Of a DNA stretch of 64,000 nt, positions 44,231 to 57,968 are shown in pieces. The notes under the pieces were generated by a model. That model was given only the letters and a program-made list of their open reading frames with translations. It ran no database searches and had not been told where the DNA came from. The first letter of the stretch is position 1, and every line of letters begins with the position of its first letter. Source of the stretch: Pohlia nutans (lineage: Eukaryota; Streptophyta; Bryopsida; Bryales; Mniaceae); assembly GCA_022496805.1 (NCBI GenBank), contig CM040099.1, positions 20,010,031-20,074,030 of the forward strand, given 5' to 3'. Made by a program: the position numbers and the translations under genes.

Positions 44231-47200
44231 ATGGTAGGGGCGAAGCTAAGAGAGCTGGCGAACGTGAGCCAGCAGCGCGCCACTGAGCCAGTCTGTTGCA
44301 CGCTGTTTGATCCGCTCTTCGACCTCGTCTGGACAGCCTCTTCCTCTGTAAGATTGCTTTTTTTTTTTTTTTCTGACAAGAATTATGAACATCATGTGTA
44401 ATATGAAGAATGTAATGTGATAATGAAGCGTCCACTGTGTATTCTCTGTAGTGTAGGAAAATTGGACCCCCCCTTGCTGGAAAGCATCTGTTTGTGTGAA
44501 AATGACTTCAGTTTGCCACGATCGAACGCTCTAGATCTTGTAGTATAGAACAAGAGCTTTAAAATGATGTATTGCTATCAGAAAACCGAGGTAAAATGAG
44601 AAAATGACACCGTTGCAAAGTTCAGTGATGCAGATCATGGCCATATTGGGCGTTTTAGTCGCTTAGGGTTTAAACTTGCGGAATTGTCACATGAATTTTC
44701 TTTATCGGACAACCTTTCTACAAACTATGAGAAGAATCTTTCTCAGTTAGGCAATTTCACGAGTGTGTTCGTTTTGTGTTCCGCTGCAGTCAATTATTTA
44801 GTTATTTCGGTACAGACAATTAACCCTTAAGCGTCCACTGTCTATTTTCTGTAGTGTAGGAAAATTAGACCCCCTGCTGCAAATCATCTGTTTGTGTGAA
44901 AATGACTTCAGTTTGACACGGTTGATTTTGTAGTATAGAACAAGAGCTTTAAAATGATGTATTGCAATCAGAAAACCGAGGTGAAATGAGAAATTGCCAC
45001 CGTTGCAAAGTTCAGTGATGCAGATCATGGCCATATTGGGCGTTTTAGAGTTCAGTTGTATGGAATATTTATCTCTGTTTAGGGTCAACGATTTGGTGAA
45101 TGTATAGTTGTAGCACTGAGACATGTATGCACTTGGTTTGGGGTTTGGGGTTTGGAGCAGGGCTCTTTGCATTCATTTATTTGCCCTACTTTGGACAAGT
45201 ACAGTGTCTTTGGAGCGCATCCTTCGGCTGTGGTGGGTCTGCTTGGAGCAGCAGAAGGCATCCTGTCAGTCAGTTCCGAATATGTTCGTATGCACACAAG
45301 AGGGGGCGTCTCTATGCTGTCATTCAGGTATCGCTCTGTTGTTTTCATTCAATACGTTAATGCCGCACCTCGAGCATTATTCTACCGTACTCGTAGATTG
45401 AAGGTTTAATTCTGTGTTTATGGCGAGAGCTGGTTTTGGAGCCCTCTTTCAATCAGAATATGGATTTTTCATCTCCTATCTTTCACCAGCAACTCGTATC
45501 TGATGATATCGAGGGACGTTGCTACGAAGTGATGTGTTGTTAACCCCTAAAGGACCAAGGATTCATGATCTCAAAATGACAAAAATTTCAATCAATCATA
45601 TTGTGGAAAATATAATTTAGATGGGACCAAATTTTATATCACTTGAATCAATGAAGATCATTGCATGTGTTGGTCAAAAAATATGAGGTCCAATTTGGGC
45701 TTCTTGTTCGTTTAGGGGTTAAAACCTTATGTGCCTGTAGCTTGTATTAAGCTACGAATGCCAAGTAGTTACCTGTGCTTCTGATGCAACAGAGACGAGG
45801 ATGTCTTGGGCATTACATGTTGTGACTGGGAACGTCCTGGAGCTGGCCGTGTACTTGTTGGGCATTCAGGCTCAAGAATATCAGTTCTTGATCTTTCGAC
45901 TGCATACGTTGCCTCCTCGGTACGTAAACCCGTTCCCAGTGTTTCATATTCCCCGCATTGCATTGGATACATGTACTCTTTAATGTCCCTAGAATATTAG
46001 ATGATATGGTAACAAAAATATATTAATAGGTATAGAACATGGTCTTGACTCTTGAGCATCTATTTAACCCTTATAGGACATGGCTTTCCTGATTCCCACA
46101 CCCGAAATCTCTTTTGAAACTCCATTTTAAGCAAGACTCTCTTTTAAATTTACTTTGGTTCTATTCTACAGAAGTACAGATCCCTCAAATATGCTCGGTT
46201 TGGCATTTAAAACACCCCATTCGGTTCAACAGAGTAGAAGTTATGAAGAAGTTATGAGCAGGATTCTCCCAAAATACCAAAAAGCCTGTGTGCATAATCT
46301 AAGTTTGTGAGTGAAATGAATTATTCAAATCGACTTTAGGGAGGTTCCCTCATGTTTCTGACATGACGAATTTCAGGCTTTAGTCGGCCAAGATATAGCT
46401 GTGATGCGCAGCAATGGCAGACTTGTTGCGTGCGGTGGCATGGGTGGTGACATCATATTAAAAGATTTTCGTACCATGAAGACCGAGCACACAATAGATG
46501 CGCATCCGGGTATGAACATGACCTTAAAGGTCTCCTCTTCAATGTAGATGCTTCAGGTTCTCAAGTTTCCTTGTTGTGGTGGGCAGTGGATCAGCATCTT
46601 TGCTTCAAGGGGCACGTGTTATGGACGGTAAAAAAGTTTATTTGAACGCAACCTACAAGCTGGAGATGTGTTCGTCTTTTCCAGGAAAAGTTTCTTCATT
46701 GGATCTGAAGGGCGATTTGCTCGTATCGTGTGGGCTCACGCAGCGGATGGGTCGTATCTATTGTGAATCTGTTATCAAGGTTGGTTTTTCAATTTGTCAC
46801 CATAATTAACCCCTAAGCGTCCACTGTGTATTTTCTGTAGTATAGGAGATTGGACTCCCTGCTGCAAATCATCTGTTTATGTGAAAATGACTTCAGTTTG
46901 ACACGATCGACATTGTTGTTCTTGTAGTATAGAACAAGAGCTTTAAAATTATGTATTGCAATCAGAAAACCGAGGTAAAATGAGGAATTGCCACCATTGC
47001 AAAGTTCAGTGATGCAGATCATGGCCATATTGGGCGTTTTAGACTCTTACGGGTGAACTGAAAGCTGACCAATGAACTGGAAATTGGGAAATCAATCCTG
47101 GCCGAGACAAGGAATAGATTGGCAAGAATAGTTGATATCCATTTTTGTATAAAGGTCTGGCATCAGATTTGACATGCTTCAGCGTTTTTCTTGATTATAC

Positions 47201-50200
47201 TCAGGTCTTTGACATTCGACAACAAGTTCGCCCTCTTTCACATATTCCATTTTCTCCTGGTGCGACTACATTGCGTTTTCAACCGAAGTTTTCCAGCATA
47301 GTTCTGGCCACGTCAACAAGTGGTGCAATACTTCTCACTGATGTTCAAGGAGGTGGAGCTGATTTTCAATCTTATAAGGTGAGACATTCTTACTTTCAAT
47401 GCAAGTCCAATTCCATGTAGTGCCGAAGAAGTTGTTGTATGTTCTTTTTAATTTTGACTTTATGATCAATTTGGTGAAGCTTAGAACTTGCAGCTTGATT
47501 TGTTGACCTTATAAAGCGTCTGAACTTTTTGTGGTGATGAAATAGTTGGCCCTTAACGAAAGGAGATCCTCCTTGTTCATTATTTTATTTAAGAGTTTGA
47601 GAAGTTTGTGTCACTCCGGGTCTTGGATACCTTGTATTATTATTTATTCCGGATTTCTCACCGGCTTAGCGGAGGCTAGTTATAATTTTTAATAATGAGT
47701 TGCTGCTTCAGGTCGACTGTGAGTCAGACGCTTTGTTAGCGGCAGACGTGTCAAGTTCTGGGGAGCTTTTGGCATTTGGGGATTCAGGAGGATATGTCCA
47801 TGTTTGGGGCGCTTCAGAACATGCTCTTGTCAACCTGCATTCTCTTCCAACGGAGGTATCCCTTGAACTTTAAGCAAATTAACTCTCACATGGCATTGGT
47901 TCTAAAGGGCTTTTAAAGTTGTTGACATGACTCGCGTTCAGTGGCACTAATGACTATGGTTGCCAACTGAATGATCTTTATCGGACTATTTCTCCAATTT
48001 AAGGAAAGTCAGTAATAACTCTGCATGATTTGCAAAGCTTAACTGGGCCGAGGTGATCATGAACATACTTAAGAGTGAAAATCTCGTACTGTAAGGATCA
48101 CCAATGTAAATTTGAAAATTTCATGCATCTTAAGTTCCCAATCTCCGGGCACTGGTGATAAACGGTGCAGGCTGGATAAAGAAGACTTGGATGTGTATGA
48201 ATCACAGTTGTTTGGGGCCGAAATGCTCATCCATCCAGTGTGGCACTGCGTTTTTTCTGGAGTTGCTGAACTTTGAAAAGGGACAGAGGTAGTCTCGTAT
48301 ATTGCACGACTTTCTTACTCATGCCCTTTGAAATCTTGATGCATTCGCGGTTATTTTAAATTAAAGAAGATCCAAAAGTTTGATGTCACTCACTGCATAG
48401 CTCAACACAACAAATCCTGTATCATAAACCTTGACTGTCCTGCAGCTTCCAGATATCGTACAGCCAATGGCGGACAACCATATATGTGAGCTGGAGTCTT
48501 TCAGTGATGTATTTTTACCTCCTTCAAGCGATGTTCCGTTTTCTGCAGTGGATCTGTCCAGCACAATTCGTGTCGGCCTTCCACCAAGGATTGTGGGTAG
48601 ACAGTTGTTGGAGCAGATGAACTCCCATGACTTTGTGGGTTGTGTGCAAAATCCAACTTGGCGGCGGGGGTCGTCCTATGGCTCTGCAACAAGAGCAGTT
48701 GCTGGCATTCGAAATTTGCGCCAAACGCGGAAGGTATGCTAGAGTTTCTCTTTTTTTTATTCTCAGTAACAAATCATCATCAATACCAGCTTATCTTCTT
48801 GCTATATTTGAAAATAAAGCTTTAGCACAGGTACCCTTAGCACAGCCAGAAGGTTGGGGTTGAGGTGTGTCTCTTCTGTTGGGATTTTTGATACAATTCA
48901 GCTTCATATATACAGATTTACGTCTAAGTTTTAACTTTAACACGCGGATGTGGTTTTGATAGTCCGCTCCCACATGACCTATAAAATGGCAGATATCCAT
49001 TCGGACTAGCGCTCAGTTTTGCTTCTTTTTGATACTGCTATACGTGCAGATATGGAGGCTTACTCATGTGGTCTTGTGGACTCTTTTCACATAAATCACT
49101 TGACGAAATGTAGATACTGTTACCCTCATGTATAATTGAGGTGAATACTTGTAGTTCTTACAAGTATTGGAACTACACTACACACTGACATCGGGGAAAA
49201 TATTAGGAATTGCGACTTAAAAGTTATATCAGCTGAAGTGGTGAGAGTTGATAGTTATTAATTTCTCGATTTCTGAGACAAATGGATTGACTTCCTCTCT
49301 AACTTCCTCTCAAATCCTTTTTTTTCTTCCGTTTCTGGCTAACGCAGGTAGACATCAAGGGACAAACCGCTCTGGTGCAACGCCCAGGTGGGACTGTGTT
49401 TACCACTAAAGTGTCAGCTAGAGGATCTGGGCAGAACTGGTTACCCAAAGGTTACAGACGTGTAGAAATCAAGCAATCGCAGTTCAAGCTCAAGTATGAG
49501 GAATTTGACTTCAGCTACTATAATAAGACTCGCTTTGCTGGCTTGGAAAATGACATTGTCAACAGCTACTGCAATGCACTTTTGCAGGTGAGACGTGCCT
49601 GTGATTATCATGTTCACCTACCAAACGTTTGCTATCATCCCTGCTCTTGATATTTGTGACCTGCTGAACTGCATGAGCCTACCAGTAAAGGATATAAAAA
49701 TTGGCGATGTATTTTTGCGACATGGTGCCACCTTTTCCATAGGAAACGTGGTTTAGAACGTGAGCACAATTCTGTAATTGTTAGCCTGAAGAATGTTCAA
49801 TTATGTTCTTTGGAAGCTGAGTACCGTTTGTGGCTCAGATGTTACTGCAAGTATACCCTATTCTACTCAATTGACCCTTTTCCTCTTCATGTTGGCCTGT
49901 TGAGTCATTCTGGTTGTTAGGGTTCTTTGATATTTGGTGGCATCATCGTGTTCGATACTATTGGGTGCAGGTCCTTTATTTCATTCCGGCACTGCAAGCA
50001 GCAGTCACTTCCCATGTCTGTGAACGAGAATTCTGCCTTACTTGTGAACTTGGATTTGTTCTTCATATGCTGGACCTTGCTCAAAGTGGCACCTGCCAGG
50101 TACTTTAGTGAATCTATCCTAGGAAAACACGTTTTGTAGTTCTGTTTAACTTGTTTGGCCACTTCAGAGGCCCCATTTCTTTTTCCAATGTTGGGAAGAT

Positions 50201-53200
50201 TGAAGATTTAGGGTGATGGGGAGTTGTGTTTGGATGAACTTCATGGCGTAGCTGTTACATTTGTTCTCTACATGGTTATGTAGTATCACTGATTTTAGAA
50301 TGCAATGGTAATCAGTATAGATTGTTAATGGGCTTGACGAGCTCTGCAAAATGTGGTTTAGTGGTTGAACTTTGGTGGGCAGCTTCATTCCGATTGATGC
50401 TGATCAACAAAGGGTAACTTGGTGTCGCAGCCAAGTAATTTGCTTCGAGCATTACGTCAGATCAGAGAGGCAGCAGCATTAGGATTGGTCGAGGGTCCTG
50501 AGGAGTGGGAAAATAGTAAGGAAAAATCGCTTGCTAAGCGGATTCAGAGCTTCAACCGCTTTCTGCTTGAGCAGGTATTTTTCCTACTCCAAAATCATCT
50601 TGAATAGAAAAGCTAACCTTATTGGCAGTATGGCCGCATTACACATGTATAATTGCTTGACGGTACGGCATCAAAAATATATCTGTGCCTTCATTCCCTC
50701 GTACACTACCCAAAAATATTTTCCTTCTGTGTTTGTTGTATTGAATTGAGTCATTGCACTGTGGAAATTTAGTTTCGGACACTGAAAAAGCTTTAAATGT
50801 TGTAGATTCACAAAGAAGGTGCTGGGTCGACGGACCCTGAAGTACCGTCGCCATTACCTTCAATCAGCAACCAGCTCTTTGGCATGGTGATTCGTGTCCA
50901 CAGCAAGGTCCGTCTCGTTACTTTGAGTGCTTTGTGTCGATGTTCTTTTTTTTGCTAGATGAGAAACTACTGTTAGACATAGGCACGACAGAATTGGGCT
51001 TCTCTGTCTGGGGTTTGAAATGTAAATCATTGTGTGATGTTTGGATTGGTAGGTCATCCAATGAACTGTTTTTGTCACACATCATACTGACAGTTCTTTT
51101 CAATCTTGATAACTTGACCTCTCCCTGATTGGTGACGCTGATGCAGTGTCGAGGTACATCTCATGAGGATGTAGTTCAGGAGCGCCTCTCGTTTCAAGTC
51201 GATTTGCAGGTCTATTCTCGTCTAAGCCCTGACATTTGTATAAAGACTTTAGTCAATTTTCTGCCAGCAATCGGAGCATTTGAAAAAAGCTGAGAGAATT
51301 TGGCCAGTTAACACCAGGGGACTGTGGATGTGGATTGATGGCCAGTATCCAGCAGGAAAGCCGAATGCAGTGCGTCCATCATTTGCGGACTTGCTGGAGA
51401 AAAGTATGTGCAGGCAAGAGGATATGCGAGCATGGTGCCCCCACTGTCGTGCATATGTCTCACTTCAGCAGGTTAGTGAGACATTCTAAAAATGTTTTTA
51501 GTATGTCCCCGCTGTGTGTGTTGGATCTTGACTCTATGATTGATTGTTAAGGAAGTCCAACTTCAGTGGAGCGGCATTCTGGGTGTTTAAATTACTAATC
51601 TTTTAAGTGGCTTTGCAGACCCGATCTCCGTGCAGCTTACCTGAAATCTTAATTATAAATTGCTGTATACAAAGAGAGGCAGACTTGTACTATTGGTTTG
51701 CTGATGGAGACTACGCACCCACATTAGATTCAGGCAAGCCCAGAATTTCCGTCAATGGCTCCAAATCAGCGAGCTCTGGAATACAGGCCGTGCGTAGTAA
51801 TTGGCTACCGTTTCGAGTGGAGATCACTCTTGACCCTGTGGATTACTCTGTTACTGTCACTGAGGTATGTCTACCTTAGAATATTTCTACTTCATCATAG
51901 ATACTGTGTGCTCTTAACAGTGATCATTTAATTTTAGATCTTCTTATTTTCATCAGCTTATTTTTCTTCTCATCTTTCTCATTCGTCCTACCAATTAAAA
52001 TGCTTAATCTGGACAGACTATGGACAGGAGCCTAATTGTAAAGGCTGAAATGTTTGCAGGGTGCCACAGAGGATTCCAAAGACGTGGACAAAAACAAGGA
52101 GTCTGATGTTGCAGGGTCCACTGATTCAACGGCCAGTATCCGTGCGGTGTATGAGCTGACTGCCATGGTCGCACACGTACACGACGATTTTGATACGGAC
52201 AAGCCCTTTCAAGAGGAAAGTGAAGGACACCTTGTAGCACATGTTAAGGTGATGAATGTAGCACCTTCTATTAGCGATCGTTTTTTTTTTCCTTTTCAAC
52301 TACATTTTGCTTGAGTTTTAGTGATTTGCTTGTTACTCAATTTATGTGTCTAACTGAACACGTGAATGTATGGCGCAAATGTTTCTTTTGACGAAAACGT
52401 GCATGGTATAGTTTTGGCAATTGCTAATGCGTACTTTGCAACTTGTAGATCCCTCCCTCATATTCGGATTCTTATGGAGGCATTTCTTTGGCATCACCTG
52501 GGCCAGGTATGCTCCACTGGACCTAGGAACACCAAGTATAGTTGTTAGTTATTTCTACTAGGAAAACAAAAAACTGTGCGTTGCTTTTGCTCCTACCGTA
52601 GAAATCTGTTCCATGTCTGTAAGGGTGCTCGAGTACAAAGCCCAGTAGTTTTCTAGAAATTGTCAGAATTCTAATTTTATATTGGCTGCATTTATTTAAC
52701 ACTCTAGTTCTTGACATTTGATTTTTTTCCTTGAGTTTCTATGTGCACTTGATAAGGTTATTCAGCGAAAGCCTCATCTCTTTTGTGATAAATCTTGAAC
52801 CATGTTCTTTTCAGGTGTGAGCCCCTCAACAGCCTCCAGTAAATTGCAGCTCGAGACTGCACCTGTAGCTCTGAGAGGATCTTCAACAAATTCAGACTGG
52901 GTTCTCTTCAACGACTTTTGCATTGCTCCTACTTCTGCATCAGACGTGGTATTGTACCAAAATCTTTAGTTGTATAGAGTAGCAGACAAGACTATGCATT
53001 TCCCGATGTAATGTATCCTTTAGTTATGTGTGAATGTTTGTGTAGAATCCTTCTGGACGATTATTCCTTTGAGTCTTTCGGTAAATTTTTTTTTAGGTAC
53101 AAGACTCGTGGGATAATTTTTGGGAAGTTGCCTAGCTTGAATACCGATGACATTTTTTATTTATACTATTATTATCTTAATTTTTCAAATGAAATAATCG

Positions 53201-56200
53201 AACTGCTCGTTGACTTCAGTTTTTGGAACCGAGACTTGCGCGTATATACTCACTTTATGGGTTGAGATTTTAATAAATACACCATGAAGGGATTTTTCTA
53301 ACGCTCGTTTTTTTTCAGGTGACCCTTTATGGTAAACAAAAGGTGCCGTGCTTGTTGTATTACTCCCGTGTAGAGGAAGAGCCTGTTGTGGACAGTAGTA
53401 TCTCTGCACCCCAGGTTTTACCAACTCGCCCACTCACCATTCAACCTGTACCTGCAGGGTCTCAGGTTTTTCTAGAACACTTTCTTAACCGCTCTGAATT
53501 CGAATTATATGGTTAAAGCTTACTAAAACATATGAACTTTGTAATTAGGAGTCACGTTTATTAGCGGATGTTAATTCACAACCAGCTTTCCGTTGATTCC
53601 TTAACGGACATTACTATATCAGATATAATCACTGTATTTCTCAAGACATTGTCAATTCTTCTTCAGGAATGTTCAATTCAGTGTCCATCTCTTTTATCCG
53701 GTAATATGATCAAGGGAACTCTTGTCGATCAAACTATTCCTTACTTTGATGTTGTACTGTCATGGATAGGAGAGAAGTCAGGCAACACCCATCTCTGATG
53801 ATACCTTCAAGCGCCTTATAATGGAGACTAGAACACCACAAGATTCATCTGCAGTATCCAAGCCATATACCACATTTCTTCCCTTTGACATGACCACAGA
53901 GTTTCCTTTGCCTGTAAGATTTGTTCTTGGGGACAGAGTTTATTCATTATTACAAGCTCGAAGCAATAGTTGCTTTGCATAGTAAAAAACACAAAACGAA
54001 GGTCTGTATGTGATGATTTCAGAGGTTTCAGTCTTCTCTCTTTTAGAAGAATTGGAGCAGACATTTGAACATGTTCGCAGCAGGGTAATTGTTCTAGCCT
54101 GGTGGAATATGTAGGATGGAGTGAAATTCCAGTTGGCTGGGAGTCGACACATTTTACATTTCATTCCTTCTCACTCCCTTCTCACCTGGTTTCTTTCTAC
54201 GTCAAACTGGAAATTAACCTTCCTGGCTTTTGTTTTCAGAGAATGCTATTGGGATTAGATGCAGAGTTTGTGGCTCTTTCGCCTGCAGAGAAGGTATGGC
54301 TACCAAGATGGGGAAATATAAACTTGAATCTTAACTTGTGATTCATTTTTGTAGATGCTGAATTTAACATACACGAGATTTGTTTTGATAGGGAACCCGT
54401 GAAGATGGTGGAGAGTATGTGAAACGTCCAGCACGTCTTGGTCTTGCTCGCGTCAGTGTGGTAATGTGCTGTCATCATTCCTTCATCTATTTTGTTAGAG
54501 ATTATCCTGAAGATTGTACTTGCTTTTCATTGACAAGGGAATCTTACTGAGAGTGCGTTTCTGATTCAGGTTCGTGGTGAAGGTTTACATGCTGGAGTTT
54601 GCTGTATCGACGACTATATTCGTGCGGTATTTGAGCTACTCGATGCTGATTTCTTTTTACTAGGGGAAATACCTGCATGTAGATGAGTTTATCTAGACAT
54701 ATTCCAAAGCTTTTCTCAAAGACATTATCATTGGATGAAGTTAAATAAGTCTGGTTAAATCATGATTTATGAGGATCACTTTCCCTGGAGTTCTGATTGG
54801 AAAATTATCCACCTGCGGGCTCAATAGTGCTGGACACAGTAGTAAGTTTGGAAAGCAGACCTTTTAACTGTATTAATAAGAATCAGAATCATATGCAGGC
54901 CATGATTGATTGACACTCTACCCTCTATGCAGGTTGAGCCGGTGTATGATTACTTGACACGCTACTCTGGGGTTTCACCTGGTGATCTGGTGAGACATTC
55001 ATAACAATGCCTTTATAACCAGTGATTTTTTGTTGCTAATAATAGAAAAATTGCTACATAAAAATTGGGCTGGCTAATTGATACAAAGGGTTTTTGGAAA
55101 GAAAAAAGGAATAGTAGCCAGATTTCCTACATGGAGTCAAGATGTGTAGCCTCTTTAAACCCCAGGTATCACCCAGGTAATGCCTAAGTAGCACCTAGGT
55201 AGCACATGTGTATTACCCTGATATTACATATATATTAATATGAAAAGAGCATCCAAGGAGCCTTCAAGCCATGGAAAAGTAGCAAAAATGCTAAACTATC
55301 TCCTGACAAAAAAATCACTGCTCACGGGGATAGTATAATACACTTGAGGGATAGTGGACGTCTGGACATGATTTATTTATTTCAGTCAGTATTTGACCAT
55401 ATGATTTGTGGGCAGGATCCAGCAACGTCTAAGCACCCCGTTACAACCCTAAAAAAGGCTTATCTCAAGCTACGTTACCTGGTGGGTCACCTACATCACT
55501 TTATGCAAAAGCATAAAATCTCGTTTGCAATGGCTAACGTGTTGGTTCATGCAAATTTTTGATGACGATGTTTGAATAGCTGCTTACAACGTGATTTGAA
55601 CAACTTTCTTCTGCAGGTCGACAAGGGTTGCAGATTTGTCGGACATGGTTTGAAGAAAGATTTTCGCATGATCAATATTGTTGTACCACAGTCTCAGGTG
55701 ATATTTCTGAATTGCTGATCTTGCATGATCATAACGACTTCCATGTTTAACCCTAAAGGACCAAGGATTTACGGTTTTAAAACGGCAAATTCAATCAATC
55801 ATATTGTGAAAAGTATAATTCAGATGAGACCAAAATTTGTATCACCAAAATCAGTGAAGAACATTGTATGTGTTGATCAAGGAACAAATAAATTTGAACT
55901 AGAGGAAGTCCACACAAGACCTACTCAAAAAACATGAGCCTGATCTGGGTTAAGATTTGGAGTTCCTCTCTTTCTGTTCAATTCTTCTTGAATATTGGGC
56001 TCATCAGTTCTTTGTAATTTTACCACTGAGAAGTTGGAGAGTACTTTGATTTTCAAGGCTGACTTATATGCAGGTCTTTTCTATGCATAAATGCTAGGGC
56101 GAGTCAAGGCGCTTGTAGTATGTGATTGTTGTTGTTCTGTGATTGTTGAGCCTTTTCAGATTATCGATACAGTAGAGCTCTTCCACCTGAAACGTCAAAG

Positions 56201-57968
56201 AATGCTGTCTTTACGTTTCTTGGCATCTTACCTACTCAATGTATGTGCTCTCGTTCATCCTGTCCTAAATTGATTTAGTTCAGCTGTTACTTTGACAGTA
56301 TTTTCACATTGATTTTCCACGCACCTTAGGTAGTTGCTGTTATCTCAAACCCTTTTTCTTCTGTTTATGATCCTTTCTGGACATTCAGGCAATCTGATTG
56401 GTTTTGCAGACGAATATACAAAATGAAACACACGACAGCATTGAGGATGCCTGCACGGTTTATTTCCCATTTCACTATCTTTTTGCAACAATGCTTTTGG
56501 AACCTGTTCCTATTAAATTATATCAGAAGCATTCCACATAATTCCGTACTTTATTTGTTCCTGTGGAGTGTCTAAGAATCTTAAACTTGTTGCTGAGTAG
56601 AAAATGCGTTGAATTTTCTGTTTGACAATTGTACAGATTTTGTTAAGGTCGTGTTGTTCATGCGTCCACTTTTATTCCCTAGATCTTTCCGGTATTATGT
56701 CTGCGTTGGCATTACCGGTACCTGCTTGAATTTTGAAGAGTAAAATGGGCGGCTGATTCTCAAGTGCTGAATTTTCACAGGCACTTAGGTTGTATGAGAA
56801 GTACAAGCAGTTGGTGGCTGCAGGTGAATTCCATGAGAAGGTATGTAATACTTAGTTTAGAATTTTTTTCGTAAGTGTTTTTTGGAATTTTGTGTTTTGA
56901 GTTTTAAATTGCTAGAAAACATGCAATAGTGTGGGTTTAGGATGTAAAGCTTAACCCCTAAAAGCCCGAGGGGTATTGGACAAAACATAGATGTGTTATA
57001 ATATGTGCCTTCCATATGTTTGATGAAGTTTGGTTCAATAGACAAAATGTAGAGTATCATCTCTACAAATTATCCGTATGGTCAAACTTTCAAAAATAGC
57101 TTTAGATCATTTTTTAATGAATTTAAAAGCATTAACCTATGAAAACTTGTATAAATTATAATTTTCACTTTTAGAGTTCAAATTTTAGTATGGTTGGTTA
57201 AAATTGGGCTATCTATTGTAAACTTCAATAAAGCATAAGAAATGATGGAGGGATCATCATTACTTTCCCCAAATAGCAAATTTTGTAACACTAAGACAAT
57301 GTTGAGGTGATTTACTTTGAAAAATTCTCCCGGGTGGAGTTTAACTCCGATTGCCATAATTTAAATTGGGTTGGAAAGTAGACTTGATGCAGTATTTTTA
57401 TTTTATTTTTATTTTTTCAATTTTTTTCCGGGCAGCCCGTTTTTTTCGGGCAGCGACCAGAAAATGGTCGTTTGAGCGCTTAAGGGGTTAAGTAATCATT
57501 CCTTTTTCTAGAGATTTTTTTTTGTTTTCCTACTGTTGCTCATACCGTAACACCATAGCAGGGTCGCCAAAAATAATTTTAAAAAAAAGACGTAAATAAC
57601 CGGAAATTATGTGGACATAAAAAGACAAAAATATAATAAACTATTTTAAGCTATATTGGGTCATTTTTAATCAGTTTTTTGCAAATCAAGAAATTCATTT
57701 TTTGAGGGGTGAACTTTATTTTTTCAAAAATTAATTAATATTTGCTCGCGGGGTGGCGACCCTGCTATGGTACTACGGTATATCTGACGTAATATCATGG
57801 TTTATTATTAGAGTGGTGGACAAGGCTTCATATTGGAAGTGTTTCATATTGAGAAATTTGTCCATTGACTTACAGCTGCTGGAAATCTATCGGTACGGTC
57901 GAAAGTATAACTGGGAGATTGTCAAGGATGAAATTGAATCTGCTCAAGTTGATTCTATTCAGCCATAA
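44231..57968 (+). CDS. PAN2: PAN2, catalytic subunit of the PAN2-PAN3 poly(A) deadenylase, complete, 30 exons
   Basis: Exons: 44231-44347, 45161-45327, 45793-45919, 46377-46509, 46685-46779, 47205-47378, 47712-47855, 48446-48733, 49348-49587, 49971-50099, 50431-50574, 50806-50907, 51147-51209, 51268-51471, 51619-51864, 52060-52248, 52449-52506, 52815-52948, 53319-53465, 53782-53913, 54240-54293, 54392-54460, 54570-54626, 54933-54989, 55416-55481, 55617-55697, 56160-56240, 56410-56457, 56781-56840, 57876-57968. They join in frame to 1232 codons. PAN2 shortens mRNA poly(A) tails in the cytoplasm, recruited by PAN3. Order: WD40 propeller ([12 protein letters not shown]), inactive ubiquitin-protease-like domain ([16 protein letters not shown], catalytic Cys position lost; CPHC metal pair), then a DEDDh exonuclease: LDAEFVAL (D~1018, E~1020), GHGLKKDF (D~1127), THDSIEDA (H~1174, D~1179). 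All catalytic residues are present, so it is probably active. Introns carry many MITEs. Confidence 0.95.
44424..44668. mobile_element. AAGCGTCCACTGT-family MITE, copy 1 (PAN2 intron 1)
   Basis: Shares its full length (~245 bp) with the copies at 44824 and 46810: GCGTCCACTGTGTATT, GAAAATGACTTCAGTTTG, TAGAACAAGAGCTTTAAAAT and GATCATGGCCATATTGGGCG. The left TTAACCC end is lost; the right end reads CGCTTAGGG/TTTAA. Confidence 0.8.
44824..45048. mobile_element. CCCTTAAGCGTCC-family MITE, copy 2 (PAN2 intron 1)
   Basis: Left end TTAA (44820-44823) then CCCTTAAGCGTCCACTGT. The right end is decayed after ATATTGGGCGTTTTAGAG. Second copy of the same family in one 0.8-kb intron, only 155 bp from the first. 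Confidence 0.8.
45544..45718. mobile_element. TTAA-flanked MITE (CCCCTAAAGGACC family), PAN2 intron 2
   Basis: 175 bp; TTAA at 45540-45543 and 45719-45722; left end CCCCTAAAGGACCAAGG, right end inverted CCCCTAAACG. Internally similar to 55751-55949 and 13085-13210. Confidence 0.82.
46810..47053. mobile_element. CCCCTAAGCGTCC-family MITE, copy 3 (PAN2 intron 5)
   Basis: 244 bp; left TTAA (46806-46809) then CCCCTAAGCGTCCACTGTG. The right end ACTCTTACGGG is followed by TGAA, one change from TTAA. Same interior as copies 1 and 2. Confidence 0.82.
55751..55949. mobile_element. TTAA-flanked MITE (CCCTAAAGGACC family), PAN2 intron 26
   Basis: 199 bp; TTAA at 55747-55750 and 55950-55953; left end CCCTAAAGGACCAAGG. 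The right end (CTGGG) is weaker. Interior matches 45544-45718. Confidence 0.75.
56955..57487. mobile_element. TTAA-flanked MITE (CCCCTAAAAGCCCG ends), PAN2 last intron
   Basis: 533 bp; TTAA at 56951-56954 and 57488-57491; left CCCCTAAAAGCCCG, right inverted CCCCTTAAGCGCTC. Non-coding. Confidence 0.8.
57545..57778. mobile_element. TA-flanked MITE (CCGTARYACCATAGCAGGG ends), PAN2 last intron
   Basis: 234 bp; left CCGTAACACCATAGCAGGG and right the inverted CCGTAGTACCATAGCAGGG, each continuing TCGCC, with TA flanks (57543-57544, 57779-57780) as in Tc1/mariner MITEs. The inner word GCAGGGTCG also occurs in the ends of the 61237-61490 element. Confidence 0.85.

Noticed and set aside
53668..53801. 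Possible extra PAN2 exon after the acceptor at 53667
   Set aside because: No donor keeps the frame into the next exon, and direct joining of 53465 to 53782 is in frame and family-like.
54000..54084. Possible PAN2 exon between TTTCAG and GTAATT
   Set aside because: The only open frame has the wrong phase for both neighbours, while 53913 to 54240 joins cleanly into LDAEFV.
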